DNA from: Porphyromonadaceae bacterium UBA7048
GTDB lineage: Bacteria; Bacteroidota; Bacteroidia; Bacteroidales; Muribaculaceae
DNA: 64,000 nt
Direction: 5' to 3'
Assembly (NCBI GenBank): GCA_002493945.1
Contig: DLAL01000057.1
Coordinates: forward strand, 1 to 64,000
In this document: positions 24,048 through 32,649 of the stretch, one piece after another
How positions within the stretch are numbered: position 1 is the first letter of the stretch
How the letters are laid out: the number at the start of each line of letters is the position of its first letter
The notes under the pieces: generated by a model
What the model was told of the DNA's origin: nothing
The model's input: the letters and a program-made list of their open reading frames with translations, nothing else
Databases searched by the model: none
Program-made: the position numbers and the translations under genes

Positions 24048-24585
24048 GAATATGGTATGCCGCCACTGTGTGGCGGCTGTCGCGCGAGTCCTCGATACTC
24101 TCGGCATAGCATACAGGAAGGTGGAAATAGGCTCCGTCGACCTGACGGCACCGCTGCCTCCTGACAGTCTCGGCGCCCTCGACGCGGCGCTTGCCGCCGA
24201 GGGATTCGAGCGTCTCGACGACCCGTCGGCGGCGCTGGTGGAGCGCACGAAGCTCGCCGTGCTCAACCATGTGCGCAGTGCGCCCGACTGCCATCTGAAG
24301 CTATCGGCCTGCATCGAGGAGCAGCTCGGTGTGCCATTCGACACTATCAGCCGCCTATTCTCGCGCATCGAGGGACGCACCATCGAGAAGTACCACATCG
24401 CTCAGAAAGTGGAGCGTGTCAAGGAACTCCTCGTCTACGGCAATATGTCGCTCGACGAGATTGCCGATGCCGTGGGATATTCGGGCACGGCCCATCTCTC
24501 GCGGCAGTTCAAGGCCGTGACGGGGCTGACTCCCACCGCTTTCATGCGTGAGAATCCGCCTCGCAAACCATTGAATGAAGTGTAA
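24031..24585 (+). CDS. AraC-type regulator with HMA-like metal-binding N terminus
   Basis: Transcription regulator of 184 residues. Residues 1-65 resemble a heavy-metal-associated (HMA) ferredoxin-fold domain, with a C-x2-C at MVCRHC (Cys10, Cys13) just after a short strand, as in copper chaperones. Residues ~85-180 are an AraC DNA-binding domain with two helix-turn-helix units, the second being the typical MSLDEIADAVGYSGTAHLSRQFKAVTGLTPTAF. Metal binding is inferred from the motif. It overlaps the end of the MFS gene by 17 bp. It most likely senses Cu or a related metal and controls the linked exporter. The stop is TAA. Confidence 0.82.
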   Translation: MRLLIKNMVCRHCVAAVARVLDTLGIAYRKVEIGSVDLTAPLPPDSLGALDAALAAEGFERLDDPSAALVERTKLAVLNHVRSAPDCHLKLSACIEEQLGVPFDTISRLFSRIEGRTIEKYHIAQKVERVKELLVYGNMSLDEIADAVGYSGTAHLSRQFKAVTGLTPTAFMRENPPRKPLNEV

Positions 24586-24588
24586 CTG

Positions 24589-24714
24589 TCAGCGCTTGCT
24601 CCCCTTCCCGAACAGCTCGGAGTGTGAACCCAGACGGACGAGATATATGTCGTCGTGGTCTATCTATCTCTTTAAATCTTTCTTGTATTGCGTTGACGGT
24701 CGAAGTGTTTTCAT
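24589..24714 (-). pseudogene. RelE/YafQ-type toxin remnant (internal deletion plus TAG)
   Basis: Frame opens at ATG 24714, in ATGA overlap with the antitoxin stop, and reads MKTLRPSTQYKKDLKR, the usual opening of YafQ-like toxins. TAG follows at 24664-24666. The same frame then reads IDHDDIYLVRLGSHSELFG, the usual C-terminal block of these toxins, to TGA at 24589. About 45-50 middle codons are missing relative to the usual ~90-residue length, so the active site is incomplete. The toxin is dead unless another copy exists elsewhere. Confidence 0.82.
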
Positions 24715-24968
24715 AGTCCCGACGACTTGAACATCGCTTCAACAGAGGAGGTGTCGACAGGAGTTGCGTCGTGCAGTTTTCCGCTCCGCACCTCTTCGAT
24801 AGCGGCTTTGGTCACTTCGTTGGGCTCGTTGTACGCCACATCAAGAAGAATGCACTCGACGAAGTTGTTCAGACTGCGGTGCTCCTTGCGGGCCATTTCC
24901 TTCAGTCTGTCGACCAGCTCCGTGCTGAGTCTGAACATTGTGGCTTTTTTTGGTAATGCTGCTTCCAT
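24711..24968 (-). CDS. ribbon-helix-helix type antitoxin
   Basis: Small protein of 85 residues. The core KKATMFRLSTELVDRLKEMARKEHRSLNNFVE (~7-38) fits a ribbon-helix-helix DNA-binding fold; the C-terminal ~45 residues (AIEEVRSGKLHDATPVDTSSVEAMFKSSGL) fit the flexible toxin-binding tail of RelB/DinJ-type antitoxins. The ATG at 24968 was chosen over a start at 25001 that lies upstream of the -7 box. Its partner toxin is a remnant, so this antitoxin is an orphan here and may only act as a repressor. Confidence 0.8.
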   Translation of the reverse strand: MEAALPKKATMFRLSTELVDRLKEMARKEHRSLNNFVECILLDVAYNEPNEVTKAAIEEVRSGKLHDATPVDTSSVEAMFKSSGL

Positions 24969-24987
24969 AGTGCTATCATTTTGTTTG

Positions 24988-24995
24988 CAAAGATA
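24988..24995 (-). promoter_or_regulatory. -7 box for the antitoxin
   Basis: TATCTTTG on the minus strand, 19 bp before the antitoxin ATG. Confidence 0.5.
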
Positions 24996-25069
24996 TAACA
25001 AAAGTATTGCGTATGCAAATTATATCTCTGAAAAATAGGATGATGCGGTATTTAATCCGTGCCATACGG

Positions 25070-25633
25070 TCAGCGGCGCCGCTCGACGCGGAAGATGCCG
25101 CGGCGGTCGGCCACTATGAAGTTGACGGGGATGTCGTGTGAATCGGATTCGATGAGGCCGTCGTCGAGGAGCTGGAAGTCGTAGCATACGCCGACGGTGA
25201 TGGCCCGTGCGCGTGCGAGCAGGCGGTCGTAGTAGCCTTTGCCGCGGCCCACACGGTTGCCGCAGCGGTCGTAGGCTACGGCCGGAACGATGATGAGGTC
25301 AATGTCGGCTATGTCCGTGAGGTCGTCGCCGTCGGGCTCCTCGATGTGGAACGAGCCCAGATGCGTACGTGTGCTGTCGTAGGGGAGAATCTCCAGATCA
25401 GGACCGTTCACGCGCGGAAGGTAGAAGTGCTTGCGGTCTTTCCAGCGCGCGATGAATTCGCGCGTAGAGAGTTCGTCGGGCAGTGAGTTGTATACGAGTA
25501 TGCGGTCGGCCAGAGTGAATGCCGCCATCGACGCGAGGGCGTCGAATACGCGGACTGCAGCGTCTGTGCGCTCCGACTGGTCGAGCAGGGTTTTGCGTGT
25601 ACGTATACGCGCACGGATATCGTTTTTATCCAT
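25070..25633 (-). CDS. 5-formyltetrahydrofolate cyclo-ligase
   Basis: Enzyme of 187 residues that converts 5-formyl-THF to 5,10-methenyl-THF with ATP. Family blocks: RARIRTRKTLLDQSERTDAA (~6-25), FYLPRVNG (~80-87) and the ATP-binding VGRGKGYYDRLLAR (~142-155) with its conserved Gly/Lys. The ATG at 25633 was preferred over a start at 25663 because the family begins close to the KNDIRARIR segment. It follows the S41 protease gene after 33 bp on the same strand. Confidence 0.92.
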   Translation of the reverse strand: MDKNDIRARIRTRKTLLDQSERTDAAVRVFDALASMAAFTLADRILVYNSLPDELSTREFIARWKDRKHFYLPRVNGPDLEILPYDSTRTHLGSFHIEEPDGDDLTDIADIDLIIVPAVAYDRCGNRVGRGKGYYDRLLARARAITVGVCYDFQLLDDGLIESDSHDIPVNFIVADRRGIFRVERRR

Positions 25634-25666
25634 CGTCAGGTTTTCGGTTAACTTGTCGTGCAAATG

Positions 25667-27286
25667 CTAATCTGTGATGGGGGAGTCGGCGCCTCCCTCG
25701 TTGAGCTGCTTCACAGCCTCGATTACGACAGGGTCGGTGGCGTTGACCACCTCGAAGTATCCGTCCATGCCGATGATGTCGCGGGCTATGAGTGCCTTTA
25801 TCTGATTAACAATCAGCGGAGCCGAAATGTTGATGTAGTACCACCGCGGAGCCACCTTGCCCTTGGCTGATGCATAGTTGACGAATGACTGCAGCAGTAT
25901 CTGGTCTGACGGGAGCATGGAGAGCATCTCGTTGGTGTTGCGGCTCTCGTTCAGGCGCTCGCGGTTGAGGTCGGCATACTCGTAGGCGAAGCGGCGGAGC
26001 AGGCCTGCGTTGGCTACCTTGAGGTAGTACGACGTCACGCCTGCCGTGTCGGACGGGACGAAGACGTCGGGGATGATGCCTCCACCTCCGTACACCGGGC
26101 GGCCGGCAACGGTGTGGAATATCTTGGTCGAATCGACCTTGAAGCTGTCGGCGCTGAATACCTCGCCGCGGTCGTATCGGTCGAGGATTTCGGTCTGGTA
26201 TTCGTCGTTCTTGCCGTGGGTGTAGCTCTTCTGGATGCAGCGGCCCGAGGGGGTGTAGTAGCGCTGCACGGTGAGGAGCATCTCGCTCGAATCGGGGAAC
26301 TCGATGCCGCGCTGCACCAGTCCCTTGCCGAATGTGCGGCGGCCGATGATGAGCGCGCGGTCGTTGTCCTGCATGGCGCCGGCGAATATCTCGCTCGAGC
26401 TTGCCGTGAACTCGTCGACCAGCACAACTACTTTCTCGGAGGTGAAGTTGCCCATGCCGTCGGCGGTGAGGACGCTGTTGTCGCTCATGTTGCGCCCCTT
26501 GGTCATAACTATGATGTCGTGACGGTCAAGGAACTCGTTGGCCATCAGCACGGCCGGGCTCATGAATCCGCCGCCGTTGCCGCGCAGGTCGATGATGTAC
26601 GACCGGGCGCCGTCGTATTTGAGCTGTGCGAGTGTGTTGATGAGTTCGGCGTATGTGTTGTCGGAGAATTTGCCCAGACGCAGGTAGCCGATGGTGTCGT
26701 TGATCATGTAGGTGGCGTCAATCGGCGATACGGGTATTTCCGAGCGTACCAGGTCGAAGGTGAGGGGAGCCGCCGATGTGCTACGCTTGACAGTGACCTG
26801 CACTTTGGTGTCTTTGGGGCCGCGGAGCATCGAGAATACCTTGTCGGTGGACGTTCCGTTGCCGGCTATGTTCACGCTGTCGACTTCGATGATGCGGTCG
26901 CCGGCCATCATGCCTGCCTCTTCTGCGGTACCGCCCGATATGACCTCGATGACGTAGAGCGTGTCGTTCATCATCTGGAACTGTATGCCGATGCCGAAGA
27001 ACGAGCTTTCGAGATGGCGGTCGTTCTCGGTGCGGTCAGACGCCGGGATGTATGACGAGTGGGGGTCGAGGTTGGCCAGCATCTGCGGTATGGTCATCTC
27101 CACGAGGCTGTCGAAGCTGACTTCGTCCACGTAGCTGTCCTCGATGAGAGAGAATACTTTGTAGAGCTTCTCCCGTGCTATGTTCTCCCGGGAGCCTTTG
27201 TTGAAGTAGGCGCCGACCCATATGCCGGCTATGAGGAATACTGCCGCTACCAGAGGCAGTGCGAGCAGGTACTTTCTGTCGTGCAT
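25667..27286 (-). CDS. S41 family C-terminal processing peptidase
   Basis: CtpA/Prc-type serine protease of 539 residues, anchored by an N-terminal helix (LLALPLVAAVFLIAGIWVG) and active in the periplasm. A PDZ domain spans about 80-165 (FFGIGIQFQ ... GGTAEEAGMMAGDRI). The S41 domain follows, with the GNGGGFMSPAV block, the catalytic Ser in FTASSSEIFAGA and the catalytic Lys in RRTFGKGLVQ. The C-terminal ~130 residues are a Bacteroidota-specific extension. An in-frame TTG at 27295 overlaps the previous gene; I chose the ATG at 27286, 1 bp after the deaminase stop. Confidence 0.93.
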   Translation of the reverse strand: MHDRKYLLALPLVAAVFLIAGIWVGAYFNKGSRENIAREKLYKVFSLIEDSYVDEVSFDSLVEMTIPQMLANLDPHSSYIPASDRTENDRHLESSFFGIGIQFQMMNDTLYVIEVISGGTAEEAGMMAGDRIIEVDSVNIAGNGTSTDKVFSMLRGPKDTKVQVTVKRSTSAAPLTFDLVRSEIPVSPIDATYMINDTIGYLRLGKFSDNTYAELINTLAQLKYDGARSYIIDLRGNGGGFMSPAVLMANEFLDRHDIIVMTKGRNMSDNSVLTADGMGNFTSEKVVVLVDEFTASSSEIFAGAMQDNDRALIIGRRTFGKGLVQRGIEFPDSSEMLLTVQRYYTPSGRCIQKSYTHGKNDEYQTEILDRYDRGEVFSADSFKVDSTKIFHTVAGRPVYGGGGIIPDVFVPSDTAGVTSYYLKVANAGLLRRFAYEYADLNRERLNESRNTNEMLSMLPSDQILLQSFVNYASAKGKVAPRWYYINISAPLIVNQIKALIARDIIGMDGYFEVVNATDPVVIEAVKQLNEGGADSPITD

Positions 27287-27287
27287 T

Positions 27288-27719
27288 TCAGTCAAGATTT
27301 TCTATGTGGACACATTCGATGCCTGCGCGCGAGAGCAGGTCGATGCCGTCGCTCAGCCGGTATAGGTCGTTGAACACCACGCGGCGGATGCCGGCCTGAA
27401 TGATGAGCTTGGCGCACTCCAGACACGGAGATGCGGTGATGTACAGGGTGGCGTCCTGGCTCGAATTGTTGCTCCGGGCCACTTTAGTGATGGCATTTGC
27501 TTCAGCGTGAAGGACATAGGGACGCGTTACGCCGTTTTCGTCCTCGCATACATTCTCGAATCCTGCCGGGGTGCCGTTGAAGCCGTCCGAGATTATCATC
27601 TTGTCCTTCACCAGCAGGCAGCCTACCTTGCGGCGCACGCAGTATGAGTTCTCGGCCCATATGGCCGCCATGCGCAGATACCGCTTGTCGAGTATTTCCT
27701 GTTTTTCTTCGGGTTTCAT
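27288..27719 (-). CDS. dCMP deaminase family protein
   Basis: Zinc cytidine-deaminase-fold enzyme of 143 residues; the family turns dCMP into dUMP, feeding dTMP synthesis. The zinc/catalytic motif HAEANAI (~70-76) and the second zinc block PCLECAK (~96-102) are intact. The opening DKRYLRMAAIWAENSYCVRRKVG is typical of ComEB-like members. A TAATTTTG -7 box ends 4 bp before the ATG, so the mRNA is predicted to be leaderless. The S41 protease and cyclo-ligase genes follow with short gaps and may be in the same transcript. Confidence 0.92.
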   Translation of the reverse strand: MKPEEKQEILDKRYLRMAAIWAENSYCVRRKVGCLLVKDKMIISDGFNGTPAGFENVCEDENGVTRPYVLHAEANAITKVARSNNSSQDATLYITASPCLECAKLIIQAGIRRVVFNDLYRLSDGIDLLSRAGIECVHIENLD

Positions 27720-27723
27720 AATA

Positions 27724-27731
27724 CAAAATTA
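27724..27731 (-). promoter_or_regulatory. -7 box for the dCMP deaminase
   Basis: TAATTTTG on the minus strand, ending 4 bp before the ATG. Confidence 0.5.
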
Positions 27732-27847
27732 CTGCTTTACAGCCAAACAGCCAAAGGAAAAGGGTGAAAAATTTCGTGCTTTCGGGCACTCTTTAACGGC
27801 GCACAACCCATATATGCGAGGATTGATGTATAAAATATATGACATTA

Positions 27848-27879
27848 TTTGGGCACATCGATAAAAAGGCTTAACTTTG
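27848..27879 (+). promoter_or_regulatory. lrgAB promoter (-33 and -7)
   Basis: TTTG at 27848-27851 and TAACTTTG at 27872-27879 with a 20-bp spacer, a full match to the Bacteroidota promoter layout. The lrgA-like ATG follows 24 bp later. Confidence 0.7.
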
Positions 27880-27902
27880 CGCCCTGAAATCAATACGGTC
27901 CC

Positions 27903-28325
27903 ATGAAAATTACAGAATTCATGTGGCCGTATTATTATTCTTTACACAATATGATTGTACAGTTCGGAATATTACTGTCATTTCTTGCCGCCGGAGAGTT
28001 TATCGTCTGGCTTACAGGGGTGAATATCCCCTCAAGCATCATCGGCATGCTTCTGCTGACGGCATCGCTCAAGGCCGGAGTGGTGAAACCGCGGCACGTC
28101 GAGCGTCTCTCCAACTTTCTGGTCCACAATCTCGGCTTCTTTTTCGTTCCGGCCGGAGTGGGACTCATGAACTGCCTCGGCATCATCTCGGGCCAGCTTC
28201 TGCCCATCGTGGCGGCTTCGGTAGGCAGCACCGTCATCATCATTGCCGTAAACGGGCAAGTTCACAGCTACGTGCGCCGCAGGCTGGCGCGCCGTCAGCA
28301 ATTACAGTCACAGACAGAACTCTGA
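27903..28325 (+). CDS. lrgA: LrgA/CidA family holin-like protein
   Basis: Membrane protein of 140 residues with four predicted helices (~20-40, ~45-60, ~77-97, ~100-122) and a basic C-terminal tail. The GEFIVWLTGVNIPSSIIGMLLL block is the family signature. LrgA/CidA proteins act with LrgB/CidB in murein hydrolase control or, as more recently proposed, pyruvate transport. LrgB follows 4 bp later. Which of the two roles applies here cannot be read from the sequence. Confidence 0.9.
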   Translation: MKITEFMWPYYYSLHNMIVQFGILLSFLAAGEFIVWLTGVNIPSSIIGMLLLTASLKAGVVKPRHVERLSNFLVHNLGFFFVPAGVGLMNCLGIISGQLLPIVAASVGSTVIIIAVNGQVHSYVRRRLARRQQLQSQTEL

Positions 28326-28329
28326 TATC

Positions 28330-29025
28330 ATGGAATTTCTTACAGACAAGTTCTTTCTCATCGCCGTCACCTTCGTGTTTTACATCGGCGCACAGATACT
28401 CCAGCGCCGCACTGGCGTCACACTCCTCAATCCCATTCTCATATCCATCGCCGCCATCATCTGCTTCCTGATGCTGCTTGACATCGACTACGACACCTAT
28501 CAGGAGGGCGGTGCGTATATCGACTTCTGGCTCAAGCCTGCCGTGGTGGCGCTCGGGCTTCCGCTGTACCGCCAGCTCCCGACCATCCGCAAGCAGCTTC
28601 TGCCGCTGCTTGTCTCCGAGCTGTGCGGATGTGTGGCCGGCATAGTGTCGGTGGTGGTTATTGCGCAGCTGCTCGGCGCCTCGCATGAAGTCATCATGTC
28701 GCTGGCGCCCAAGGCTGTCACCACTCCTATCGCCATGGAAGTGTCGTCGGCTGTCGGCGGAATTCCGTCGCTCACGGCAGCCGTGGTGGTGTGCACGGGC
28801 ATATTCGGCGGTATGGCCGGATTCAGAATCATACGCCTGAGCCGCATCAAAAGTCCTATCGCACAGGGCCTTTCGATGGGTACGGCCGCCCATGCCGTCG
28901 GCACGTCGGCAGCCATGGAGCGCAGTGAGCGCTACGGCGCTTTCTCGTCGCTCGGCCTGACTCTGAACGGCCTCCTGACAGCTCTTCTGGCGCCCTTCAT
29001 TCTCCATCTTATCGGGGCATACTGA
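28330..29025 (+). CDS. lrgB: LrgB family protein
   Basis: Membrane protein of 231 residues, normal LrgB length. Typical blocks: the TGVTLLNPILISIAAIICFL start, YIDFWLKPAVVALGLPLY (~59-76), SLAPKAVTTPIAMEVSSAVGGIPSLTA (~120-146) and the late GLSMGTAAHAVGTSAAMERSE. Works with the LrgA partner encoded just upstream. About seven or eight helices. The pair has a clear own promoter and lies alone between a divergent nucleotide gene and panC. Confidence 0.93.
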   Translation: MEFLTDKFFLIAVTFVFYIGAQILQRRTGVTLLNPILISIAAIICFLMLLDIDYDTYQEGGAYIDFWLKPAVVALGLPLYRQLPTIRKQLLPLLVSELCGCVAGIVSVVVIAQLLGASHEVIMSLAPKAVTTPIAMEVSSAVGGIPSLTAAVVVCTGIFGGMAGFRIIRLSRIKSPIAQGLSMGTAAHAVGTSAAMERSERYGAFSSLGLTLNGLLTALLAPFILHLIGAY

Positions 29026-29055
29026 GGCCCCAGGGAATTTACCTCCGTTTCGGAT

Positions 29056-29086
29056 TTTGTCATGTGATTATTATTGTGTAACTTTG
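29056..29086 (+). promoter_or_regulatory. panCD promoter (-33 and -7)
   Basis: TTTG at 29056-29059 and TAACTTTG at 29079-29086 with a 19-bp spacer; the panC ATG follows 24 bp later. Strong match. Confidence 0.7.
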
Positions 29087-29110
29087 CGGTCTGAAAAACT
29101 CACTTAAGTA

Positions 29111-29959
29111 ATGGAAGTAATCCGTACAACAGAGCGTCTGCGCGAGGTGGTCGATGCCGCCCGCGGCGCCGGACGCACCATAGGCCTGGTGCCCACTATG
29201 GGGGCGCTTCATGCCGGCCACCGTTCGCTGGTCGAACGTGCCCGCCGCGACAACGACGTTGTCGTGGTCAGTGTTTTTGTCAATCCCACCCAATTCAATA
29301 ATCCCGACGATCTGCGCACCTATCCGCGCACGGAGGAGGCTGACTGCGCCATGCTCGAGGAGTGCGGCGTGGACTACGCTTTCGTCCCGTCGGTCGACGA
29401 GATTTATCCCGAGCCCGACACACGTGTATTCGACCTCGGACCTGTCGCCGAAGTGATGGAGGGCGCCATGCGTCCTGGCCACTTCAACGGTGTCGCACAG
29501 ATTGTCAGCAAGCTCTTCGCGCTGGTGCGCCCCCACAGGGCATACTTCGGCGAGAAGGACTTCCAGCAGATAGCCGTCATCCGCCGCATGGTCGAGCTCG
29601 AAGGCTTCAGCATCGAGATAGTGCCTTGTCCTATCGTCCGCGAGTCCGACGGTCTGGCCCTCTCGTCGCGCAACGTCCGCCTTTCGGCCGAAGCGCGTGC
29701 CGAGGCTCCAAAAATCCGTGAGATACTCCTTGCCTCGCGCGATCTCAAGGCTCAGGGCTACTCGCCCGTAGAGGTCGCACGCATGACCGAAGACGCCATC
29801 AATGACACCGGAACACTCGAAGCCGAGTATTTCCGGATAGTCGATGCCGTGACCATGCAGCCTCTGGCACGCTGGGAGGACGCCGGAGCATGCGGCGCCG
29901 TAGGATGCGCCACCGTCTACTGCGGCGGCGTGCGTCTCATTGATAATATCACATATTGA
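29111..29959 (+). CDS. panC: pantoate-beta-alanine ligase
   Basis: ATP-dependent ligase of 282 residues that joins pantoate and beta-alanine to make pantothenate. HIGH-like motif MGALHAGHRSLVERAR at ~30-45, SVFVNPTQFNNPDDLRTYPR at ~56-75, KLFALVRPHRAYFGEKDFQQ at ~137-156 and the KMSKS-like LALSSRN near 185. All substrate-binding segments are present. panD follows after 8 bp and supplies the beta-alanine, so the two genes together complete this branch of CoA synthesis; coaX elsewhere in the window does the next step. Confidence 0.96.
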   Translation: MEVIRTTERLREVVDAARGAGRTIGLVPTMGALHAGHRSLVERARRDNDVVVVSVFVNPTQFNNPDDLRTYPRTEEADCAMLEECGVDYAFVPSVDEIYPEPDTRVFDLGPVAEVMEGAMRPGHFNGVAQIVSKLFALVRPHRAYFGEKDFQQIAVIRRMVELEGFSIEIVPCPIVRESDGLALSSRNVRLSAEARAEAPKIREILLASRDLKAQGYSPVEVARMTEDAINDTGTLEAEYFRIVDAVTMQPLARWEDAGACGAVGCATVYCGGVRLIDNITY

Positions 29960-29967
29960 ACAGACCG

Positions 29968-30321
29968 ATGTTTATTCAGGTACTCAAATCGAAAATCCAC
30001 CGCGTGACCGTCACCGAAGCGCGTCTCGACTATATCGGAAGCATAACGATTGACGAAGACCTCCTTGACGCCGCCGGAATCCTTCCCGGCGAGCGCGTGT
30101 ACATAGTGAACAACAACAACGGTGCCCGTCTGGACACCTATACCATACCCGGCGAACGCGGCAAGGGCACTGTGTGCCTCAACGGAGCCGCCGCCCGTCT
30201 GGTTCAGCCCGGCGATATCGTCATCATCATGAGCTACGCCACCATGACGCCCGAAGAGGCCCGCGGATTCAAGCCCGCGGTCATCTTCCCCGATACCGCC
30301 ACCAACCGTCTTCTTTCCTAA
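29968..30321 (+). CDS. panD: aspartate 1-decarboxylase
   Basis: Pyruvoyl-dependent enzyme of 117 residues that makes beta-alanine from aspartate. The self-cleavage site Gly24-Ser25 (YIGSIT) is at the canonical position and gives the pyruvoyl group. GERVYIVNNNNGARLDTYTI and the ERGKGTVCLNGAAARL block follow. The ATG at 29968 is preferred over an in-frame TTG at 29956 that overlaps panC. Co-transcribed with panC. Confidence 0.96.
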   Translation: MFIQVLKSKIHRVTVTEARLDYIGSITIDEDLLDAAGILPGERVYIVNNNNGARLDTYTIPGERGKGTVCLNGAAARLVQPGDIVIIMSYATMTPEEARGFKPAVIFPDTATNRLLS

Positions 30322-30339
30322 AACACACTCCAAGAATTT

Positions 30340-31692
30340 ATGTTTGAAAACCTTAGCGACCGCCTTGAACGGAGTTTCAAGCTACTCAAGGGTCAGGGCC
30401 GTATCTCCGAAATCAACGTCGCCGAGACTCTCAAGGAAGTGCGCCGCGCACTCATCGACGCCGACGTAAACTATAAAGTGGCAAAGACTTTCACCGACCA
30501 GGTGAAGCAGAAAGCTCTGGGCCGCAACGTCATCAACGCCATCAAGCCGGGCGAACTCATGGTGAAGATTGTCCATGACGAGCTGGCCGAGCTCATGGGC
30601 GGCGATGCCGTGCCCCTGACGCTCACGGGCAAGCCTGCCATCATCCTCATGTCGGGTCTCCAGGGTTCGGGCAAGACCACCTTCACCGGAAAGCTCGCCA
30701 AGAAACTCAAGGCCGAGAAGTCGATGCGTCCCCTCCTTGTCGCCTGCGACGTCTACCGTCCCGCCGCCATCGACCAGCTCAAGGTGCTTGCCGAGTCAAT
30801 CGGTGTCGACGTCTACACCGAGGACGGCGTCAAGGACCCCGTGGGCATAGCGCGCCGCGCCGTGGAGTACGCTAAGGACAACCGCTATGACCTCGTCATC
30901 GTCGATACGGCCGGACGTCTTGCCGTGGACGAGCAGATGATGGACGAGATCGAATCCATCAAGAACGCCATCAGTCCCGGCGAAATCCTCTTCGTGGTCG
31001 ACGCCATGACCGGTCAGGACGCCGTCAACACAGCCCGCACCTTCAACGAGCGCCTCGACTTCGGCGGCGTGGTCCTCACCAAGCTCGACGGCGACACACG
31101 CGGCGGTGCGGCCCTCTCTATCCGCAGCGTGGTCGACAAGCCTATCAAGTTCGTCGGCACAGGCGAGACCCTTGACGGCATCGACGTGTTCTATCCCGTC
31201 CGCATGGCCGACCGTATCCTCGGCATGGGCGACATCGTGTCGCTGGTCGAACGCGCTCAGGCGCAGTACGACGCCAAGGAGGCCGAAGAACTGGCCAAGA
31301 AGCTGCGCCGCAACCAGTTCACCTTCGATGACTTCCTCAAGCAGATTAACCAGATAAAGAAGATGGGCAACATCAAGGACCTCGCCGCCATGATTCCCGG
31401 TGTCGGCAAGGCCATCCGTGATGTCGACATCGACAACAACGCTTTCAACAGCATCGAGGCCATCATCTTCTCAATGACTCCCTACGAGCGTGCCAATCCC
31501 GATGTCATCAAGGGTTCGCGTGTGCAGCGCATAGCCCGCGGTTCGGGCCGCAAGGTCGAGGAAGTGCACCGTCTTCTCAAGCAGTTCGACCAGATACGCA
31601 AGATGATGCATCAGGTGAGCAACATGGGTTCCAACCCTGCCGCCATGATGCGCAAGCTCAAGCAGGCACGCCAGCAGCAGCGCCGCCGCTGA
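30340..31692 (+). CDS. ffh: signal recognition particle protein Ffh
   Basis: GTPase of 450 residues that binds 4.5S RNA and signal sequences and delivers ribosomes to FtsY at the membrane. N domain ~1-90, G domain ~95-295 with G1 GLQGSGKTT (~104-112), DTAGRL and TKLDGDTRGGAAL. The methionine-rich M domain (~325-450) ends in a KLKQARQQQRRR tail. Length and motifs are standard. folD follows after 42 bp, as is common in Bacteroidales. Confidence 0.97.
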   Translation: MFENLSDRLERSFKLLKGQGRISEINVAETLKEVRRALIDADVNYKVAKTFTDQVKQKALGRNVINAIKPGELMVKIVHDELAELMGGDAVPLTLTGKPAIILMSGLQGSGKTTFTGKLAKKLKAEKSMRPLLVACDVYRPAAIDQLKVLAESIGVDVYTEDGVKDPVGIARRAVEYAKDNRYDLVIVDTAGRLAVDEQMMDEIESIKNAISPGEILFVVDAMTGQDAVNTARTFNERLDFGGVVLTKLDGDTRGGAALSIRSVVDKPIKFVGTGETLDGIDVFYPVRMADRILGMGDIVSLVERAQAQYDAKEAEELAKKLRRNQFTFDDFLKQINQIKKMGNIKDLAAMIPGVGKAIRDVDIDNNAFNSIEAIIFSMTPYERANPDVIKGSRVQRIARGSGRKVEEVHRLLKQFDQIRKMMHQVSNMGSNPAAMMRKLKQARQQQRRR

Positions 31693-31734
31693 TATCATCC
31701 TACTTAAATCCAAGAGTTTTCTAAACCACACATT

Positions 31735-32625
31735 ATGACAGCGATTATCGACGGAAAAGCCACGGCAGCGGCCATCAAGGCCGAAATCGCCGAAAAAGTA
31801 GCGGCCCGCAAAGCGGCCGGTCTCAAGGTGCCTCACCTCGCAGCCATCCTCGTCGGACACGACGGCGGCAGCGAGACTTACGTTGCCTCCAAGGTCAAGG
31901 CCTGCGAGGAGTGCGGATTCAAGTCCTCGCTCATACGGTTCGAGAGCACTGACGAAGCTCCTCTCGATCCTGCGGTGCTGATGGCCGAGATTGCGCGCCT
32001 CAATGCCGACGATGATGTCGACGGATTCATCGTGCAGCTTCCTCTGCCCCGGCATATCGACGAACAGGCCGTCATCGAGGCCATCGACCCGGCCAAGGAT
32101 GTCGACGGATTCCATCCCGTCAATGTCGGACGCCAGTCCGTCGGTCTTCCCTGCTTCCACAGCGCCACGCCGGCCGGTATAGTGGAACTCCTGAGACGCT
32201 ACAACATCAGCCCTGCAGGGCGCCGCGTGGTCATCGTTGGCCGCAGCAACATCGTGGGCAAGCCTCTGGCCGCCATGCTTATGCAGAAGGGCGAAGGCGC
32301 CGACGCCACAGTCACCGTATGCCACAGCCACACCCCCGAACTGGCTCGTGTGACCCGTCAGGCCGATATCCTCGTGGCTGCGATGGGACGCCCCGGTTTC
32401 ATCACCGCCGACATGGTGTCCGAAGGAGCCGTGGTCATCGACGTGGGCACAACGCGTGTCCCCGACGCTACGCGCAAGTCCGGCTTCCGTCTCCGCGGCG
32501 ATGTCGACTATGAGAATGTGGCACCCAAGTGCGCCGCCATCACTCCCGTCCCCGGCGGCGTGGGCCCGATGACTATCGTTTCGCTTATGCTCAATACGCT
32601 TCAGGCCGCGCAGAACCGCGACTGA
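31735..32625 (+). CDS. folD: bifunctional methylenetetrahydrofolate dehydrogenase/cyclohydrolase
   Basis: Enzyme of 296 residues that interconverts 5,10-methylene-THF and 10-formyl-THF with NADP. The catalytic Lys lies in SETYVASKVKACEE (~residue 55). Signature blocks GFIVQLPLPRHID (~97-109), KDVDGFHPVNVG (~120-131) and the dinucleotide-binding VVIVGRSNIVGKPLAAML (~165-182) are intact, as is the C-terminal TPVPGGVGPMT. Works with the 5-formyl-THF cyclo-ligase encoded at 25.1 kb in one-carbon metabolism. Confidence 0.97.
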   Translation: MTAIIDGKATAAAIKAEIAEKVAARKAAGLKVPHLAAILVGHDGGSETYVASKVKACEECGFKSSLIRFESTDEAPLDPAVLMAEIARLNADDDVDGFIVQLPLPRHIDEQAVIEAIDPAKDVDGFHPVNVGRQSVGLPCFHSATPAGIVELLRRYNISPAGRRVVIVGRSNIVGKPLAAMLMQKGEGADATVTVCHSHTPELARVTRQADILVAAMGRPGFITADMVSEGAVVIDVGTTRVPDATRKSGFRLRGDVDYENVAPKCAAITPVPGGVGPMTIVSLMLNTLQAAQNRD

Positions 32626-32649
32626 GTGCCGCTCATGTGACACGCTCTC

